Shown piece after piece: positions 7,499-17,350 of a DNA stretch of 19,449 nucleotides. The position numbers and the translations under genes were made by a program. Positions within the stretch are counted from its first letter, which is position 1. Each line of letters opens with the position of its first letter. The notes beneath the pieces are model-generated. The model ran no database searches, was not told the DNA's origin, and worked only from the letters and a program-made list of their open reading frames with translations. The stretch comes from Russula earlei (lineage: Eukaryota > Basidiomycota > Agaricomycetes > Russulales > Russulaceae), in the NCBI GenBank assembly GCA_025769875.1, contig JAGFNK010000872.1, positions 1 to 19,449 on the forward strand, read 5' to 3'.

Positions 7499-8095
7499 TG
7501 TTGTGGCCATTGGAGCGTTAGCTCAGGTTTCAGTGGGGCCAAGTCCCAGTGACTTGGTTCAGGGGTTCAATGGGGACCAGCTTAGAGGGACCAGTTCAGG
7601 GGTTCAGTGTCTCAAGACTAAGTCAAGGATGACCTAATCTGCAGACAGAGTTGATCTCCTGGTTTCACAGAAGAGGAGGATGATGAGAGAGGAGCAGAGG
7701 AGGAAGAGGAACACAAAGGTTCCTTGTGATGAGCTCAGGTCAAGCAGAGTATAAACCAGCACAACACAAGTTTGTGATTGAGAGAGGGTACAGGGCAAAT
7801 AGATGTGACAGAAAATGGGACAAAGCTAAGCTTGGGGCATTCCCCAGCTTTTACAGGTGCTTAAATACTGTATCTAATGAGGCTGTACAGTACCATATGT
7901 GGAAAAATGGATAATAGTAAACCAATAGCAAAAGGGGCTCAAACAATAGATGAAACACAAGGGGTGAAACAATAAGGGACCATCAACATCAAGGGATAAA
8001 ATGGTAATCAAGGAGACAAGGGTGGGGGTAGATAACAACAGTAAGGTAAAGACAATCAAATTCGTGATGAACTGAAAGAGGGGTAGACCACAACA
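7499..8095 (+). repeat. Possible 5' LTR of copia 1
   Basis: Begins TGTTGTGG and ends CCACAACA, perfect 8-bp inverted termini, and lies directly upstream of the copia 1 gag remnant. TATAAA occurs at about 7750. Against this, the gag frame begins almost at once after the LTR end, leaving no normal leader, and no half-tRNA-iMet site follows. The flanking 5-mers cannot be tested because the other LTR is not in the window. Confidence 0.35.
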
Positions 8096-8947
8096 CTGCC
8101 AAACAGTGGAAATGCCCCTTCTGCAGGAGCCACAAAAACTACCTCAAAGGCCAACTTGTGCCACTATGATGTGCCTTTCCTTGATGGTGAAGGGACTGAG
8201 TTCCAGTTCTGGAAGTTCTGTATCTGAACAATTCTCAAAACTTGAGAACTCTGGACAGTAGTTGATGGGACCTACACCAAACCCAACCAAAGCAGCAACC
8301 CCACTGGCTCCAAAGACTGGCTATACCAAGACCACAAGGCACACACTCAACTATGCCTAACACTAAAAAATGAGCCCCTGAACTCCATCCTTGATGCCAA
8401 AGCAGCCAAAGAATGCTGGGACAAGCTGTCAGCCTGCTATAAAGGTACTGGTGAACAAAGCATCACTCACCTCATAGAGGAGTTATTCTGAGGCACACTG
8501 TCCAAGGACAAAGCTGTTGAACCCCAACTCAACAGGCTGTCCCATTGCTTGAAAACACTCACCACACTCAGTTTCCCAATAGAGGACAAGCTCCTTGTGT
8601 ACATCCTCCTTCAAACACTCCTGGAATCCATGGCCACTCTTAAAACCATCCTTTGCACCACTAAAGTCTCCAAAATCTCCACTGATTTTATCAAATCCCA
8701 AATCATCAATGAAGAGCAATGCCATGTGAACACTTCTGGAACAAGTGCCACCATGTTCTTCACCAAAGCTGCTAAGAAATCAATGGGAAAAAATAAGCAA
8801 AAGGATAAGACTAAACATTGCACTCACTGCAATATCCCTGGCCACAACATAAAGGAATGCTGGAAATTGAAAATGGAGCAAGCAAAGGCAGCCACCTGCC
8901 TCCACTGCTGCAGTGACCTCCTCATCTGCAAAGGTTGCAGTTGCTGA
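8096..8947 (+). pseudogene. Copia 1 gag
   Basis: Frame with the usual Gag features of copia elements: an N-terminal segment with a Phe-x-x-Trp-Lys core (about 8205-8222), a helical middle, and a basic region leading to a CCHC knuckle (C-x2-C-x4-H-x4-C, about 8819-8860). It is interrupted by TGA at 8225, 8243 and 8489, each likely an Arg CGA codon changed at its CpG. A frameshift near 8890-8900 leads into the protease frame, so the TGA at 8945 is a consequence of the shift. No convincing ATG starts the frame. Confidence 0.7.
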
Positions 8948-9677
8948 GACAACCAGTGATGATGTTCAACTCTTTAGCACAATTGCCACAGACCCATCTT
9001 CCTATCCAAATGTCATGTTTGCTCTCTGAGCACACACTATACAGCCCAGTCAGTATTGCTGGATAGTCAACTCTCAGTGTGGCACTGATATCCATTTCAC
9101 TGGGAAACATTGTCAGCTATTCAACCAAAAGGGAATGCTCACATGCAATGGGCAAATCCAGGGAAAACTCTATGTTATGAACATGAGAACTGTCACCCCA
9201 GAAACAGCCCAGATCGCATGCATTGAAAGCTTCCCAGCTGAGGGTGAAGACATGTCCACAGTTGAGACTGCCTTAATTGTGCATTGCACAGCCTCCAAAG
9301 CTGACATTGACACCTGGCATTGTCAATTAGGCCATCTTAACATCAACACTGTAATGCACATGGTCAGAAAAGGGATGGTAAAAGGAATGGAAATCTCAAA
9401 CAGCACACCTACCACACTCTGTGAGCCCTGCATCAAAGGCAAACAAACACACATTGACATCCAAAAGTCCACAGAAATGTCCACCAACACAGTGCTTGGC
9501 CACATCTTCTCAGATGTCTGCAGAAAGATGCCAACACACTCACACAAAGTCTTCAAGTATTTCATCACCTTCACAGATGATAAATATTTGTTGAAGGGTT
9601 ATGCCACAAATGTGTCATCACATGCCACCTCAAAGCATTCATCATGCATGCCAAACTGGAAACTGGCCACCACATGA
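8910..9677 (+). pseudogene. Copia 1 protease and GAG-pre-integrase region
   Basis: The frame continues from the Ala/Ser-rich linker after gag through a TGA (9027-9029, probable CGA) to the protease motif at about 9060. There the expected Trp-Ile-Val-Asp-Ser-Gly reads Trp-Ile-Val-Asn-Ser-Gln, so the catalytic Asp is gone (GTCGAC to GTCAAC, a CpG change). The pre-integrase zinc domain follows: Trp-His...Leu-Gly-His at about 9318-9335 and Cys-x2-Cys at about 9420-9432. After that comes the first integrase Asp region with Phe-Thr-Asp-Asp. A frameshift between 9590 and 9670 ends the frame. Confidence 0.7.
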
Positions 9678-9707
9678 AAGTTCTTCACAGTGATGGAGGT
9701 GAATATA
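9640..9707 (+). pseudogene. Copia 1 integrase core, left of the transposon insertion
   Basis: In a shifted frame this segment reads through the His-Ser-Asp-Gly-Gly-Glu-Tyr motif that holds the second catalytic Asp of copia integrases. It is cut by the inverted-repeat transposon directly after the Glu-Tyr codons. Confidence 0.75.
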
Positions 9708-10327
9708 CTATCACCTATGGGAAACTTGCCATTTCACTACCATCTCGCCAGTCACAAATGTCACGAAAGTAATGGACATGTAACACATGCCAAATTAAAG
9801 TCCGCCCGGGATGAATGTATTTATTGGGGACTAGGGAAAACAGTTGTAATGGAGTAGCATTATTGAGTGAAATCCAGGACTTGCTATGTACGGAATGCGG
9901 TGCTCACATCATGGGCCAGTGCTGCACGAGTAAAAGTAAAAGATCAATATATATCATTGTTATAGCTGCCTGTAGCCACTGCTCATACATATGGTCTTGT
10001 GCTGGCCAATTGGACCACCTGTAACATGGCATTAAGAGGATAAAACAGCAGTGGTGACCAGACTCCTCCAAGTCAGCATACGGTGATCACCCAGCTGGAA
10101 TCAAACTCCGCACTCCACCATGACAGAAGGCATGATGCAGGCATGACCCCCAGCCAAAATACTACTTGAAAACCACTCAATGGACCTCCATTTTTCTTTG
10201 CTAGAATGACATTAATGGCACTCAATAGTATAACTACAAAGTTTTAAATGGGGTTGTTCGAGCAGATACAGGGGAAAATGAAATCGGTGAGATGGTGGTG
10301 GAATGGCAAGTTCCCCATAGGTGATAG
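9708..10327. mobile_element. 620-bp inverted-repeat transposon (MITE) with TA duplication
   Basis: Termini of 42 bp (9708-9749 and 10286-10327) are inverted copies starting CTATCACC, with four mismatches, all transitions. TA occurs on both sides (9706-9707 and 10328-10329). Deleting the insert and one TA restores the integrase reading frame of copia 1. The interior has no transposase-like frame, so this is a non-autonomous element. A TA target is typical of the Tc1/mariner-IS630 superfamily, but the superfamily is not proven. Confidence 0.85.
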
Positions 10328-10640
10328 TATTGGCCATGAAGTCAAAAACCATCTGGAAAGCAAGGGGATCAGGCAAGAACTTACAACACCAGACACCCCC
10401 CAGCACAATGGTGTTGCCAAATGCATGAACCACACATTACTTGACAAGGTCCACACAATGCTGAGCAATGCTGGCCTACCAGAATCATTCTGGTATGTCA
10501 CACTTCAACATGCTGCCCTTCTGCACAATGTCTCTCCAACATGTGCACTTGGAGACATTACACCAGAGGAAGCCTGGAGTGGAAACAAACCTGATGTTTC
10601 CCACCTCCATGTTTTTGGCTCCCACATGTACACATCCTGA
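10328..10640 (+). pseudogene. Copia 1 integrase, right of the transposon insertion
   Basis: Resumes at the residues that follow Gly-Gly-Glu-Tyr in copia integrases and contains the Thr-Pro-x-Thr-Pro-Gln-His-Asn-Gly-Val block. At the catalytic Glu position (normally Asn-Gly-x-x-Glu) it reads Asn-Gly-Val-Ala-Lys, so the Glu is lost. The downstream Pro-Glu-Glu-Ala-Trp and His-Leu-His-Val-Phe-Gly motifs are kept. It ends at TGA (10638), next to a run of seven A at 10641-10647 where the frame shifts. Confidence 0.75.
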
Positions 10641-11010
10641 CAAAAAAATGTGCAAAGTCATTAGTGTGCACATTCCTTGGGTATGCCCAAAACCACAAAG
10701 CTTACCATCTGATCCATCAACCTTCACACCACTTCCTGGAGTCATGCAACATCATCTTCAATGAAGGCAGCCCAGTCAAATCCTTTGAACATGTTATCAT
10801 CCAGACTGACAACATGGACAACATGGACACAGCAGATGAACCTATTATTACCCTGCAAACTGAAACTCCCCTGTCTGAAGCTTTATCATAAGTGAAAGCA
10901 AAGTTGAAGAAACACTTACCATACAACCCCCAGCTCCACCTGAGCCTATCTCTTCCTGTCCAAAATGCACACTCTGCGCACTGATCCATGATGATGATCC
11001 ATGCTACTCT
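10641..11010 (+). pseudogene. Copia 1 integrase C-terminus and linker
   Basis: Frame 2 from about 10641 reads the Phe-Leu-Gly-Tyr motif and the following His-rich segment typical of the end of copia integrase domains. It stops at TAA (10889) after another shift; the third frame then carries an acidic/Pro-rich linker into the RT domain. Confidence 0.6.
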
Positions 11011-11448
11011 GTGACCTCATATGGCCCACAAAAGTGTCCTACAGAATGCACCAACACAGCCCTAGACATCACCATGAATGACCCATGCACCTATGCTCAG
11101 GCCATGGCACGTCTGGATGCTGCCAAGTGGGAAGTGGCTTGTGAGGAAGAAAGATGCTCATTTGAGTGCATGGGTGTATACAAAATTGCCCCACATCCCA
11201 AAGACCACAAGGTTGTTGGAAGCAAATGGGTCTTCCACATCAAGTGGGGGCCTGATGGCTCCACCAAAAAATATAAGGCCCACATTGTAGCACAGGGCTT
11301 CACACAAGTTGAGGGGATTGACTATGACAAAACATTCACACCTGTCACAAAATTTGCCTCCCTTCATACTGTACTTGCTCTTGCTGCTAAACATGACCTA
11401 GAAGTCCACCAGATGGACATTAAATCAGCATACCTCAATGGGAACTAA
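11011..11448 (+). pseudogene. Copia 1 reverse transcriptase, N-terminal part
   Basis: RVT_2-type sequence: the Lys-Trp-Val-Phe-His block, a Lys-Ala-His-Ile-Val-Ala-Gln-Gly-Phe segment, Gly-Ile-Asp-Tyr, and Met-Asp-Ile-Lys-Ser-Ala-Tyr-Leu-Asn-Gly containing the first catalytic Asp (about 11413). The stop (TAA 11446-11448) results from loss of one G in the run at 11440-11442; the correct frame continues at 11442. Confidence 0.85.
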
Positions 11449-12141
11449 AAGAAGAAATGTTTATGGAACCCCCACCTGGTTTTGACATCCCCAAAGGCAT
11501 GGTATTGCACCTCATGAAAGCCCTGTATGGCACCAAACAAGGCAGCTGTGTCTGGTATGAAGACATCCAAGGCAAACTTGGCTCCATGGGTTACCAATGC
11601 ATGGAGGCCAATCATGCCATCTTCATGCAAACACATGATGGAGACCTCTCCATCATTGCCTTATATGTTGATGGTATCATAATGGCATCTAAATCTATGG
11701 AAACCATCAACAAAGATAAATCAGCCCTGAAAGGGCACTATGGGATGACTGACCTTAATCACAATGCCAGTTGGACGGTTCTCTCTCAAGAAAAATACAT
11801 CAATGAAATCCTAGAGAAGTATGGCAAAGCTGACACACATGCCATCAGCACACCAACACTTGTGAACAAGCACCTAGTGAAGCTCACCTCACCTGAGATC
11901 AATGCCAAAACCTACCAAAGTGCTATTGGTGCACTTATGTACCCAATGCTTGGAGCACACTTTGATCTCTCATACACTGTGGCAGCCCTTGGCTGACATG
12001 CTGCAAACCCAGGACCTGAACACCAGTGCACACTTGATCATGCATTCTGATACCTCTGAGCCACCAGCAGCCATCAGCTTGTCTTTCAACAAGGAGTCCC
12101 TGGTGGCACTATTTTGCATGGTTTCATCAATGCAGACTGGG
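11442..12141 (+). pseudogene. Copia 1 reverse transcriptase C-terminal part and start of RNase H
   Basis: Continues the RT domain with Tyr-Gly-x-Lys-Gln and the catalytic box near 11665-11676, which reads Tyr-Val-Asp-Gly where Tyr-Val-Asp-Asp is expected. TGA codons at 11994, 12048 and 12057 fall at positions that are Arg in related elements (Leu-Gly-Arg-His-Ala and Phe-Arg-Tyr-Leu-Arg). The frame ends inside the Ala-Asp-Trp motif of RNase H, where the gypsy D LTR begins. Confidence 0.85.
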
Positions 12142-12336
12142 TGTCACAGATACCGGCTCTTTGGACTGGACTGGCAACCGGACAAGCCTACCCGGACAGG
12201 CCTCACATTTCCTACGTGTTTCATGACTCACTTAGCCTCGCATGTACCACTACCTTCCAGCGTGTTCCACTCTCAATCGCCTCACCACTGCCTCACTATT
12301 ACCTTGTGTCTACTATTTGATATAGGATACATTGTC

Positions 12337-12383
12337 TATATAAACCTGTCCCTAGCAGAGAACAAGCCTTAAGCTTGTTCTCT
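12337..12383 (+). promoter_or_regulatory. Gypsy D promoter and start-site palindrome
   Basis: TATATAA (12337-12343) is followed by an 11-bp-arm palindrome at 12357-12383 (AGAGAACAAGC, loop CTTAA, then the inverse). The TATA-to-TAAGC distance is 33 bp, so transcription probably begins at the centre. The mRNA would then start near UAAGCUUGUUCU, the self-primer. Confidence 0.65.
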
Positions 12384-12603
12384 TGTGAATATCACTGGAT
12401 TCTAGCTTCGGGACTGTAGGCTTGCAGGGAATCAAGCAGTTGACTCAGAATCTTCTTCCACTCTCTAAGTCTTCGAACGTGAAGACTTATTTATTACTTT
12501 TCCACTCCGCGGTACACACTAGTCTTCACTGTGTTGTCACCGAGATCCCCGATTCTCGCGAGAACTCATTGTCTCACTCAAACTCTGTGCATACAACTCG
12601 CGC

Positions 12604-12612
12604 ATGAAATGA
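12604..12612 (+). other. Minimal upstream ORF in the gypsy D leader
   Basis: ATG-AAA-TGA, with a second ATG overlapping at 12609 that opens a frame running past the gag ATG. These are the only ATGs between the presumed transcript start and gag. Both could stem from ACG by a CpG transition. Confidence 0.4.
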
Positions 12613-12647
12613 TTTGTCAACAACACCCCCCCCCAGTTGGTGACATT

Positions 12648-12659
12648 AGAACAAGCTTA
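12648..12659 (+). promoter_or_regulatory. Self-priming primer-binding site of gypsy D
   Basis: AGAACAAGCTTA begins two bases after the LTR end and is the exact reverse complement of TAAGCTTGTTCT at 12370-12381, the presumed 5' end of the mRNA. Tf1/sushi-type chromoviruses prime this way. Confidence 0.7.
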
Positions 12660-12720
12660 CCACTCGAACCCTTGACCCCGAACCACACGCTCGTCAGAAA
12701 ATATATCGATTTCTTCCAAC

Positions 12721-12880
12721 ATGACTACGACTCGAGACTGGAAGACCAAAGGGTACCAAGTCCCAACCATTGAAGGACTGGCTGCCCTCAAATGCCCCTT
12801 TGAGCTACTACCTGATCAAGAAAAGAACATCCCCAGCATAACTATGTTCGACGATGGTGTCGAATTCTACATGGTACAGA
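12721..12880 (+). pseudogene. Gypsy D gag, N-terminal part
   Basis: ATG-initiated frame of 53 codons plus one base, open up to the copia 2 insertion. The ATG follows a leader of about 350 nt from the presumed transcript start. The reading frame joins exactly to 18729 once one ACAGA copy is removed, and no stop lies in either part within the window. The gag was therefore apparently intact when copia 2 entered. Confidence 0.75.
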
Positions 12881-13265
12881 TGTTACGCAGCATAGAGCGC
12901 AGCTAACAGGCCAAGCAACCCACCTTAGAGGTTGTGCTAATGCTCAAGTGATATTGGGGTGTAGAGCGATATGTATACTCGTCTACATGTATGGTATTTA
13001 TACCTCTATGACCCAGGGCTGTTCCTAAGTCCAAAAGAGGTGACTACAGGTGTCCACTATATCGCGCATTCAGTGACGCGTGATGTGGAAACGTTCTAGA
13101 CGCAGCATAAGGCTGCATCTTGTGATAGATAGTGTAGTATGCGTAACCCTATTGCCATAAGTGCATATACTAAAGTTCTGTCTAACACGTAACATCTATG
13201 AGCGGATCTTGAACCTTGTATGAAGGTCTTCGCCTTCTTTGATCCGTTCGGGTTCCAGTTCAACA
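12881..13265 (-). repeat. 3' LTR of copia 2
   Basis: Left LTR in the window, 385 bp, terminating TGTTA on the plus-strand left and CAACA on the right. It is next to the polypurine tract. The left terminus should be TGTTG, as in the other copies, so its terminal base pair has changed. TATAAATA on the minus strand lies at about 12995-13002. Confidence 0.95.
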
Positions 13266-13277
13266 CTCCCCCTTGCT
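13266..13277 (-). promoter_or_regulatory. Polypurine tract of copia 2
   Basis: Minus strand AGCAAGGGGGAG immediately before the 3' LTR, 37 bases after the pol stop codon. Confidence 0.85.
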
Positions 13278-13314
13278 AAGTGCATTGGTAGATGCCATGA
13301 GCATTTTCCCACAT

Positions 13315-16266
13315 TCAGGGGTAGAATGTTAGTCCTAGTTGCTCCCTGAATTTGAGGAACTTGACGCGACCAAGGTTCTTGGTGAACATGTCGGCTGGGT
13401 TATTAGCCCCTTCAATAAAGAATAGCTCCACCTGTTTGTTTTGTATGACTTCACGAATGAAGTGATAGTGCAAATCAATGTGTTTGATGTGCTTTTCTTG
13501 CACAGGGTTGGAGGCTAAGAATATTGAGCCTTGGTTATCACTGAACAGTGGGATGGGAGCAAGATTAATGCCAAGTTCTGTTAGTAAGGATTTAATCCAA
13601 ACTAACTGTCTGCTCGTGTCAGAGAGCGACATGTACTCAGCTTCAGTGGAGGAGAGCGTGACTGTTTTCTGCGCTCGTGAGTTCCACGAAAATATTGCTC
13701 CAGCCAGGTTCACTATATAGCCTGTAGTGGACTTCCGATTGGTCGGATCAGAAGCCCAGTCAGAGTCGGCATATGCCATCAAGCCACCATTAGATGGTCC
13801 ATCATAGACCAAGGCATAATTGGCGGTTCCCAAGAGGTATCGGCAAATATAGTATGCATGATTTAAATGATCCTCTGAGGGATTGGCAGCATGTTGCGAC
13901 AACTTTGTGACAGCAAAGGCTATGTCTGGACGCGTTCCAAGCATTATGTATAGGAGTGATCCTATAACCTGCTGGAATTTTGACCACAAGGCTGGGTCAG
14001 CAGCGGAAGTGTTGGGAGAGGGGTGATAGCCCTCTGGTAGCAGAGTAGGAGCAGGGTTTGCGTTAAGCAAGTCGAAATGCTGCAGCACTTTCCTAAGATA
14101 CTCAGTCTGGTCCAGATGTATTTGGCCAGACTTGCGTATGATGCGCATGTGTAGAAATTCTTGGGCATCGCCCAGATCTCGACATTCCCAGAGCTTCATG
14201 AAGCGCTCCTTTGTTTTATTGATTTGTTTTTTGTCTGCTCCAAAGAAGAGCACATCATCAACATAGACGATGGCTATGATGCTCTTGTCTTTACTAACAA
14301 AGAGCCCAGAGTCAGACATAAGGCGAATAAGGCCAAGCGAGGCCATGGACTTGTCAAGGGCTTTCCACCATGCAAGTGCCGCTTGCTTGAGTCCATATAT
14401 TGTGCATTTAAGGCGCATGACTTTACGCTCTTGGCCTTTTATTTTGAAGCCCTCAGGCTGCTCCATATAGAGCTCTTCATCGAGCTCACCATAGAGAAAG
14501 GCAGTCTTGATGTCTAGTCCACTAATGTGCCAGTTTTTGAGCGCTGCGAGCGCAATCATCAGGCGGACTGTCTCAAACCGTACCACGGGTGAGAATATTT
14601 CGTCATAGTCAATGCCTTCTACTTGGGAGAAGCCTTTGGCGACTAGTCTGGCTTTTTTACGACCATCAGACTTAAGGTCGAATACCCATCTATTTTTGAT
14701 TATTTTGCGATCCTTGGGAGGATCGACTAGTTCGAAGACTTTGCATCTGCGGAGGGATTCCAACTCCTCACGACAAGCATTTTTCCACTCCTTTTGGAGT
14801 TCACTTGGCATTCGCAGAATGTCCCTAAAGGTCCATTTGCGAATCTTCGCAGTATCAGGTGCTTCTGAACTTAGTGGAACTGCTTGGGCGAGCAGATAGT
14901 TCAGAAATTTGACTCCCCCTTCCCTTGCAAGATGTAGAATGTCTTCTACCTCATCCTCAGAGGCTTGCGGCGGTTGATTGTCAAGGACGACAGGAGGGTA
15001 AGGGCCTGGAGCGGCCGATCCTGATGTACTACCCTCACCGGAGCTACCGGGTTGGTTTTCTGTCATTGTTCTCCATGTGCGTGTGCGCCGAACGTCTTTT
15101 TCCACTTCTGTGGGGTGTCTGCGTTCACCATAGACGTTGCCTGGACAGGTAGGTACTTTCCTCAACCGCTGAGACCTTCGAAGAGGTACAGGTTCTTCAA
15201 CAGGAGGAGGGGATGGTGTAGGAGGGATGGGCGTTTGCTCACGTTCCTCTTCCTCTGGCGCCTGTATAGGCTGCTCATTGTCCTCACTTTTGATTGTAGG
15301 GAATGGGTCGTCAACACCAGGAATGGTGTCTTCGACAGGTTGTTGCGGTAGTTCCTCATGCGGTTCATTAATCCGCATGGTACCTTTAGTGCGCGCTTTG
15401 TCGCATTTGGGGTACAGGGTCTCATCGTACAGGGTGGTAGCATTTGTGTAAAGCATATTATTTGGGAGCCTCATGAAGAGTGAGGCTTTGATCCCCTCAG
15501 TGTGACCAAGGTAGATCATTAGCTCACTCTTAGGCGAAAGCTTATTGACTCGACGCTTTTCTGGTATGTGCACATATGCACCACAACCAAATACTCTGAG
15601 GTGTGAGATATCAGGGACCTTGTTTTTTAGGACTTCGTAGGGTGTACGCCATTGAAGGCGTCTGGCAGGTGTCCTATTGTAACAGTGTGTCCCATGATTC
15701 ACTGCAAATTCCCACCAGGAGGGAGGTAGACAAGCTTCAAGGTGCATTGCCTGAGCTTTGTCCATTACAGTGCACATAAAGCGCTCTGCGCGTCCATTCT
15801 GTTGTGGAGTGTATGGGGTGCTTTGCAGGATTTTAATTCCTTCGTCCTTTAGGACGTTATCAAAGGCCTCGGACTTGTACTCTCCACCAGCATTGGACAT
15901 CCACTCTTTGATTCCTGCTTTGTATTGGTTCTTGACCATAGCAAGGAATTGTTTGACGGCCATTATGGTCGACTTTTTATTTTTTAAGAGTGTGATCCAT
16001 GCATAGGAGGAATAATCGTCAATGAAACTGACAAAATATTCGTACTTATGATACGACTTCACAGGGAAACTCTTAAGGTCTGAGTGAATATGCTCAAACG
16101 GTGCGGAAGCACGAGTTTCAGAAGGGGGGTGTGCAGATGCAGGCATTTTGCCTTGCGTGCAGCCAGGACATACCGGCTGTTCCTGAGGGATTTTCAGGTC
16201 TTCAGGGAGACCCTTGGTATGTGTCTTTGCACGTGTTATGACATCCTTAGATGGGTGGCCAAGGCG
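13315..16266 (-). pseudogene. Copia 2 pol: integrase, reverse transcriptase, RNase H
   Basis: Opens after the TGA at 16267-16269; from the first Met (16146) it is 943 residues. The pre-integrase zinc domain (Arg-Leu-Gly-His, then Cys-x2-Cys) lies upstream of that Met. Integrase: Asp23, Glu121, but residue 85 is Asn where the second catalytic Asp of D-D35-E is expected. A Pro/Glu-rich linker (about 260-400) precedes RVT_2, with the first Asp near 545 (Leu-Asp-Ile-Lys-Thr-Ala-Phe) and an intact Tyr-Val-Asp-Asp near 628-631. RNase H keeps Ala-Asp-Ser-Asp-Trp-Ala, Ser-Thr-Glu-Ala-Glu-Tyr and Ser-Asp-Asn-Gln. Stop TGA at 13315-13317. RT and RNase H look functional; integrase does not. Confidence 0.95.
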
Positions 16267-17350
16267 TCAGTGAATGACATCATAATCTACCACGTAGATA
16301 AGAGAATGCGCTTGCGCGCTTTCAATTGAGGCATCTAACCAATACGTGGTTTGACCCGGGAATAAGGGGTAAGAGGACAGGATTATACGTCTGTCCTCTC
16401 GTAGGGAAATATGTCTATTATTCCCTAATGCATGCATCCCTTGTCGTAAAAACTCCCCCATAGATAATATCCAAGTGTTTATTTTCGGAATATAGAGAAC
16501 AGGAGAAATGCATGTGACAACTGTTTTAGAGTTGACAGTGTGCCGAAGCAACACAGCGCCTTTGCCTTCCACATATATAGTGTTATCGGCAGTTTTAACA
16601 GGGGATCTTTCGTGCGGCAAAGCCGGCGTATACTCTATAAAGTCTTTTATTTCGAAGGTGAAGTGTGCTGATGCGCCAGAGTCTAGGAGCCATAAGGTTC
16701 CCATTTTACTCAAGTCGTGCTTTCCTCTACATCTCGAACAATTGGTGTTACATTCACTATGCAGGGAACTACTTCCTGCGCTAATTTGTACATTGTATGA
16801 TACAAGCGAACACTTATTAGACATATCTAGCCTGCTTAGGGGCTGGGGAGATGCTAAAAGGTTCTTTAGCGAGTGAAAGGAGAGAGGGAGGCGCACGCAC
16901 GCTTCATTATCTTCAGGGTCGCTGCCCCAATCAAGTGCTTCATCCAATGGAGTCGGAGCACGCTCAGGGGTGGCAGCACCTTCTGGGATACCGTCATATA
17001 TGTCGAATAAATCCGACGTGTTTGTTTGCGCAAAGTCGCCATCGTCCTGGTCCATAGGCTCAGGGACAGGCGACGGGAGTTTGACTGCACTTGTCGAGGC
17101 AGCGGATTGAGTCAAGATCCACTGCTCGAGGGTCTTGACTGTCTGTATAGAGGGAGTTACCCCAAGATCATCAGCAAGATCAAGCACTTTGTTTAAGGCC
17201 TTGTAAGGGCCGTGAGTGCATTTGCGAGGGTCAGTCGCAGTTGGGATGGTACGTTGTTGGATCCCCGAAGGACCCAGATGGGCAATAGTGGTATTGGTCG
17301 GGAGTGGGAGTGCGGCAACATCTGCAATGTGGGAGAGTGCCCGGGACCAT
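16267..17350 (-). pseudogene. Copia 2 pro region, ended by a nonsense codon
   Basis: Same frame as the integrase part but separated by TGA at 16267-16269, which falls in the His-Arg-Arg-Leu-Gly-His motif; the expected Arg CGA would give TGA by a single CpG change. The frame is open upstream of its first Met (17187) to about 17350, where gag must shift into it. The protease active site Leu-Leu-Asp-Ser-Gly-Ala-Ser lies at about 16669-16690 (Asp codon 16681-16683). A Cys-rich Cys-x3-Cys-x2-Cys cluster lies about 20 residues before it. Confidence 0.85.

Larger units (their letters stand above)
8096..12141 (+). mobile_element. Copia 1: decayed Ty1/copia element, host of two later insertions
   Basis: Gag, protease, integrase, reverse transcriptase and the start of RNase H follow in Ty1/copia order (integrase before RT). 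The element carries at least seven in-frame TGA codons, about five frameshifts and lost catalytic residues. It is split by the inverted-repeat transposon at 9708-10327 and truncated at 12141 by gypsy D. It is dead and is the oldest layer of this part of the window. Confidence 0.85.
12142..12645 (+). repeat. 5' LTR of gypsy D
   Basis: Starts TGTCAC where copia 1 homology stops and ends GGTGACA two bases before the self-priming site; the termini are inverted (TGTCA/TGACA). TATATAA lies at 12337-12343. Nine C in a row occur at 12626-12634. With only one LTR visible, the ends rest on the termini, the copia 1 breakpoint and the primer-site spacing. Confidence 0.7.

Noticed and set aside
7518..7569. 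tRNA-like A box (TTAGCTCAGG) and B box (GGTTCAATGG) at tRNA spacing
   Set aside because: No acceptor or anticodon stems form and no SINE tail follows; the repeated GGGGTTCA motif nearby explains the B-box likeness.
9815..10024. Open frame in the 620-bp transposon as a transposase
   Set aside because: Too short, no DDE or helix-turn-helix features, and not matched to the inverted ends.
10090..10120. Reverse-strand B-box-like sequence inside the 620-bp transposon
   Set aside because: No matching A box or cloverleaf; insufficient for a SINE or tRNA gene.
12637..12645. TTGGTGACA as a tRNA primer-binding site
   Set aside because: TTGGTGAC resembles a tRNA-type site, but TGACA is the expected inverted partner of the TGTCA LTR start, and a 12-nt self-complementary site follows two bases later.
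13478..15451. Plus-strand open frames across copia 2 pol
   Set aside because: Antisense shadows of a clearly recognised minus-strand pol gene.
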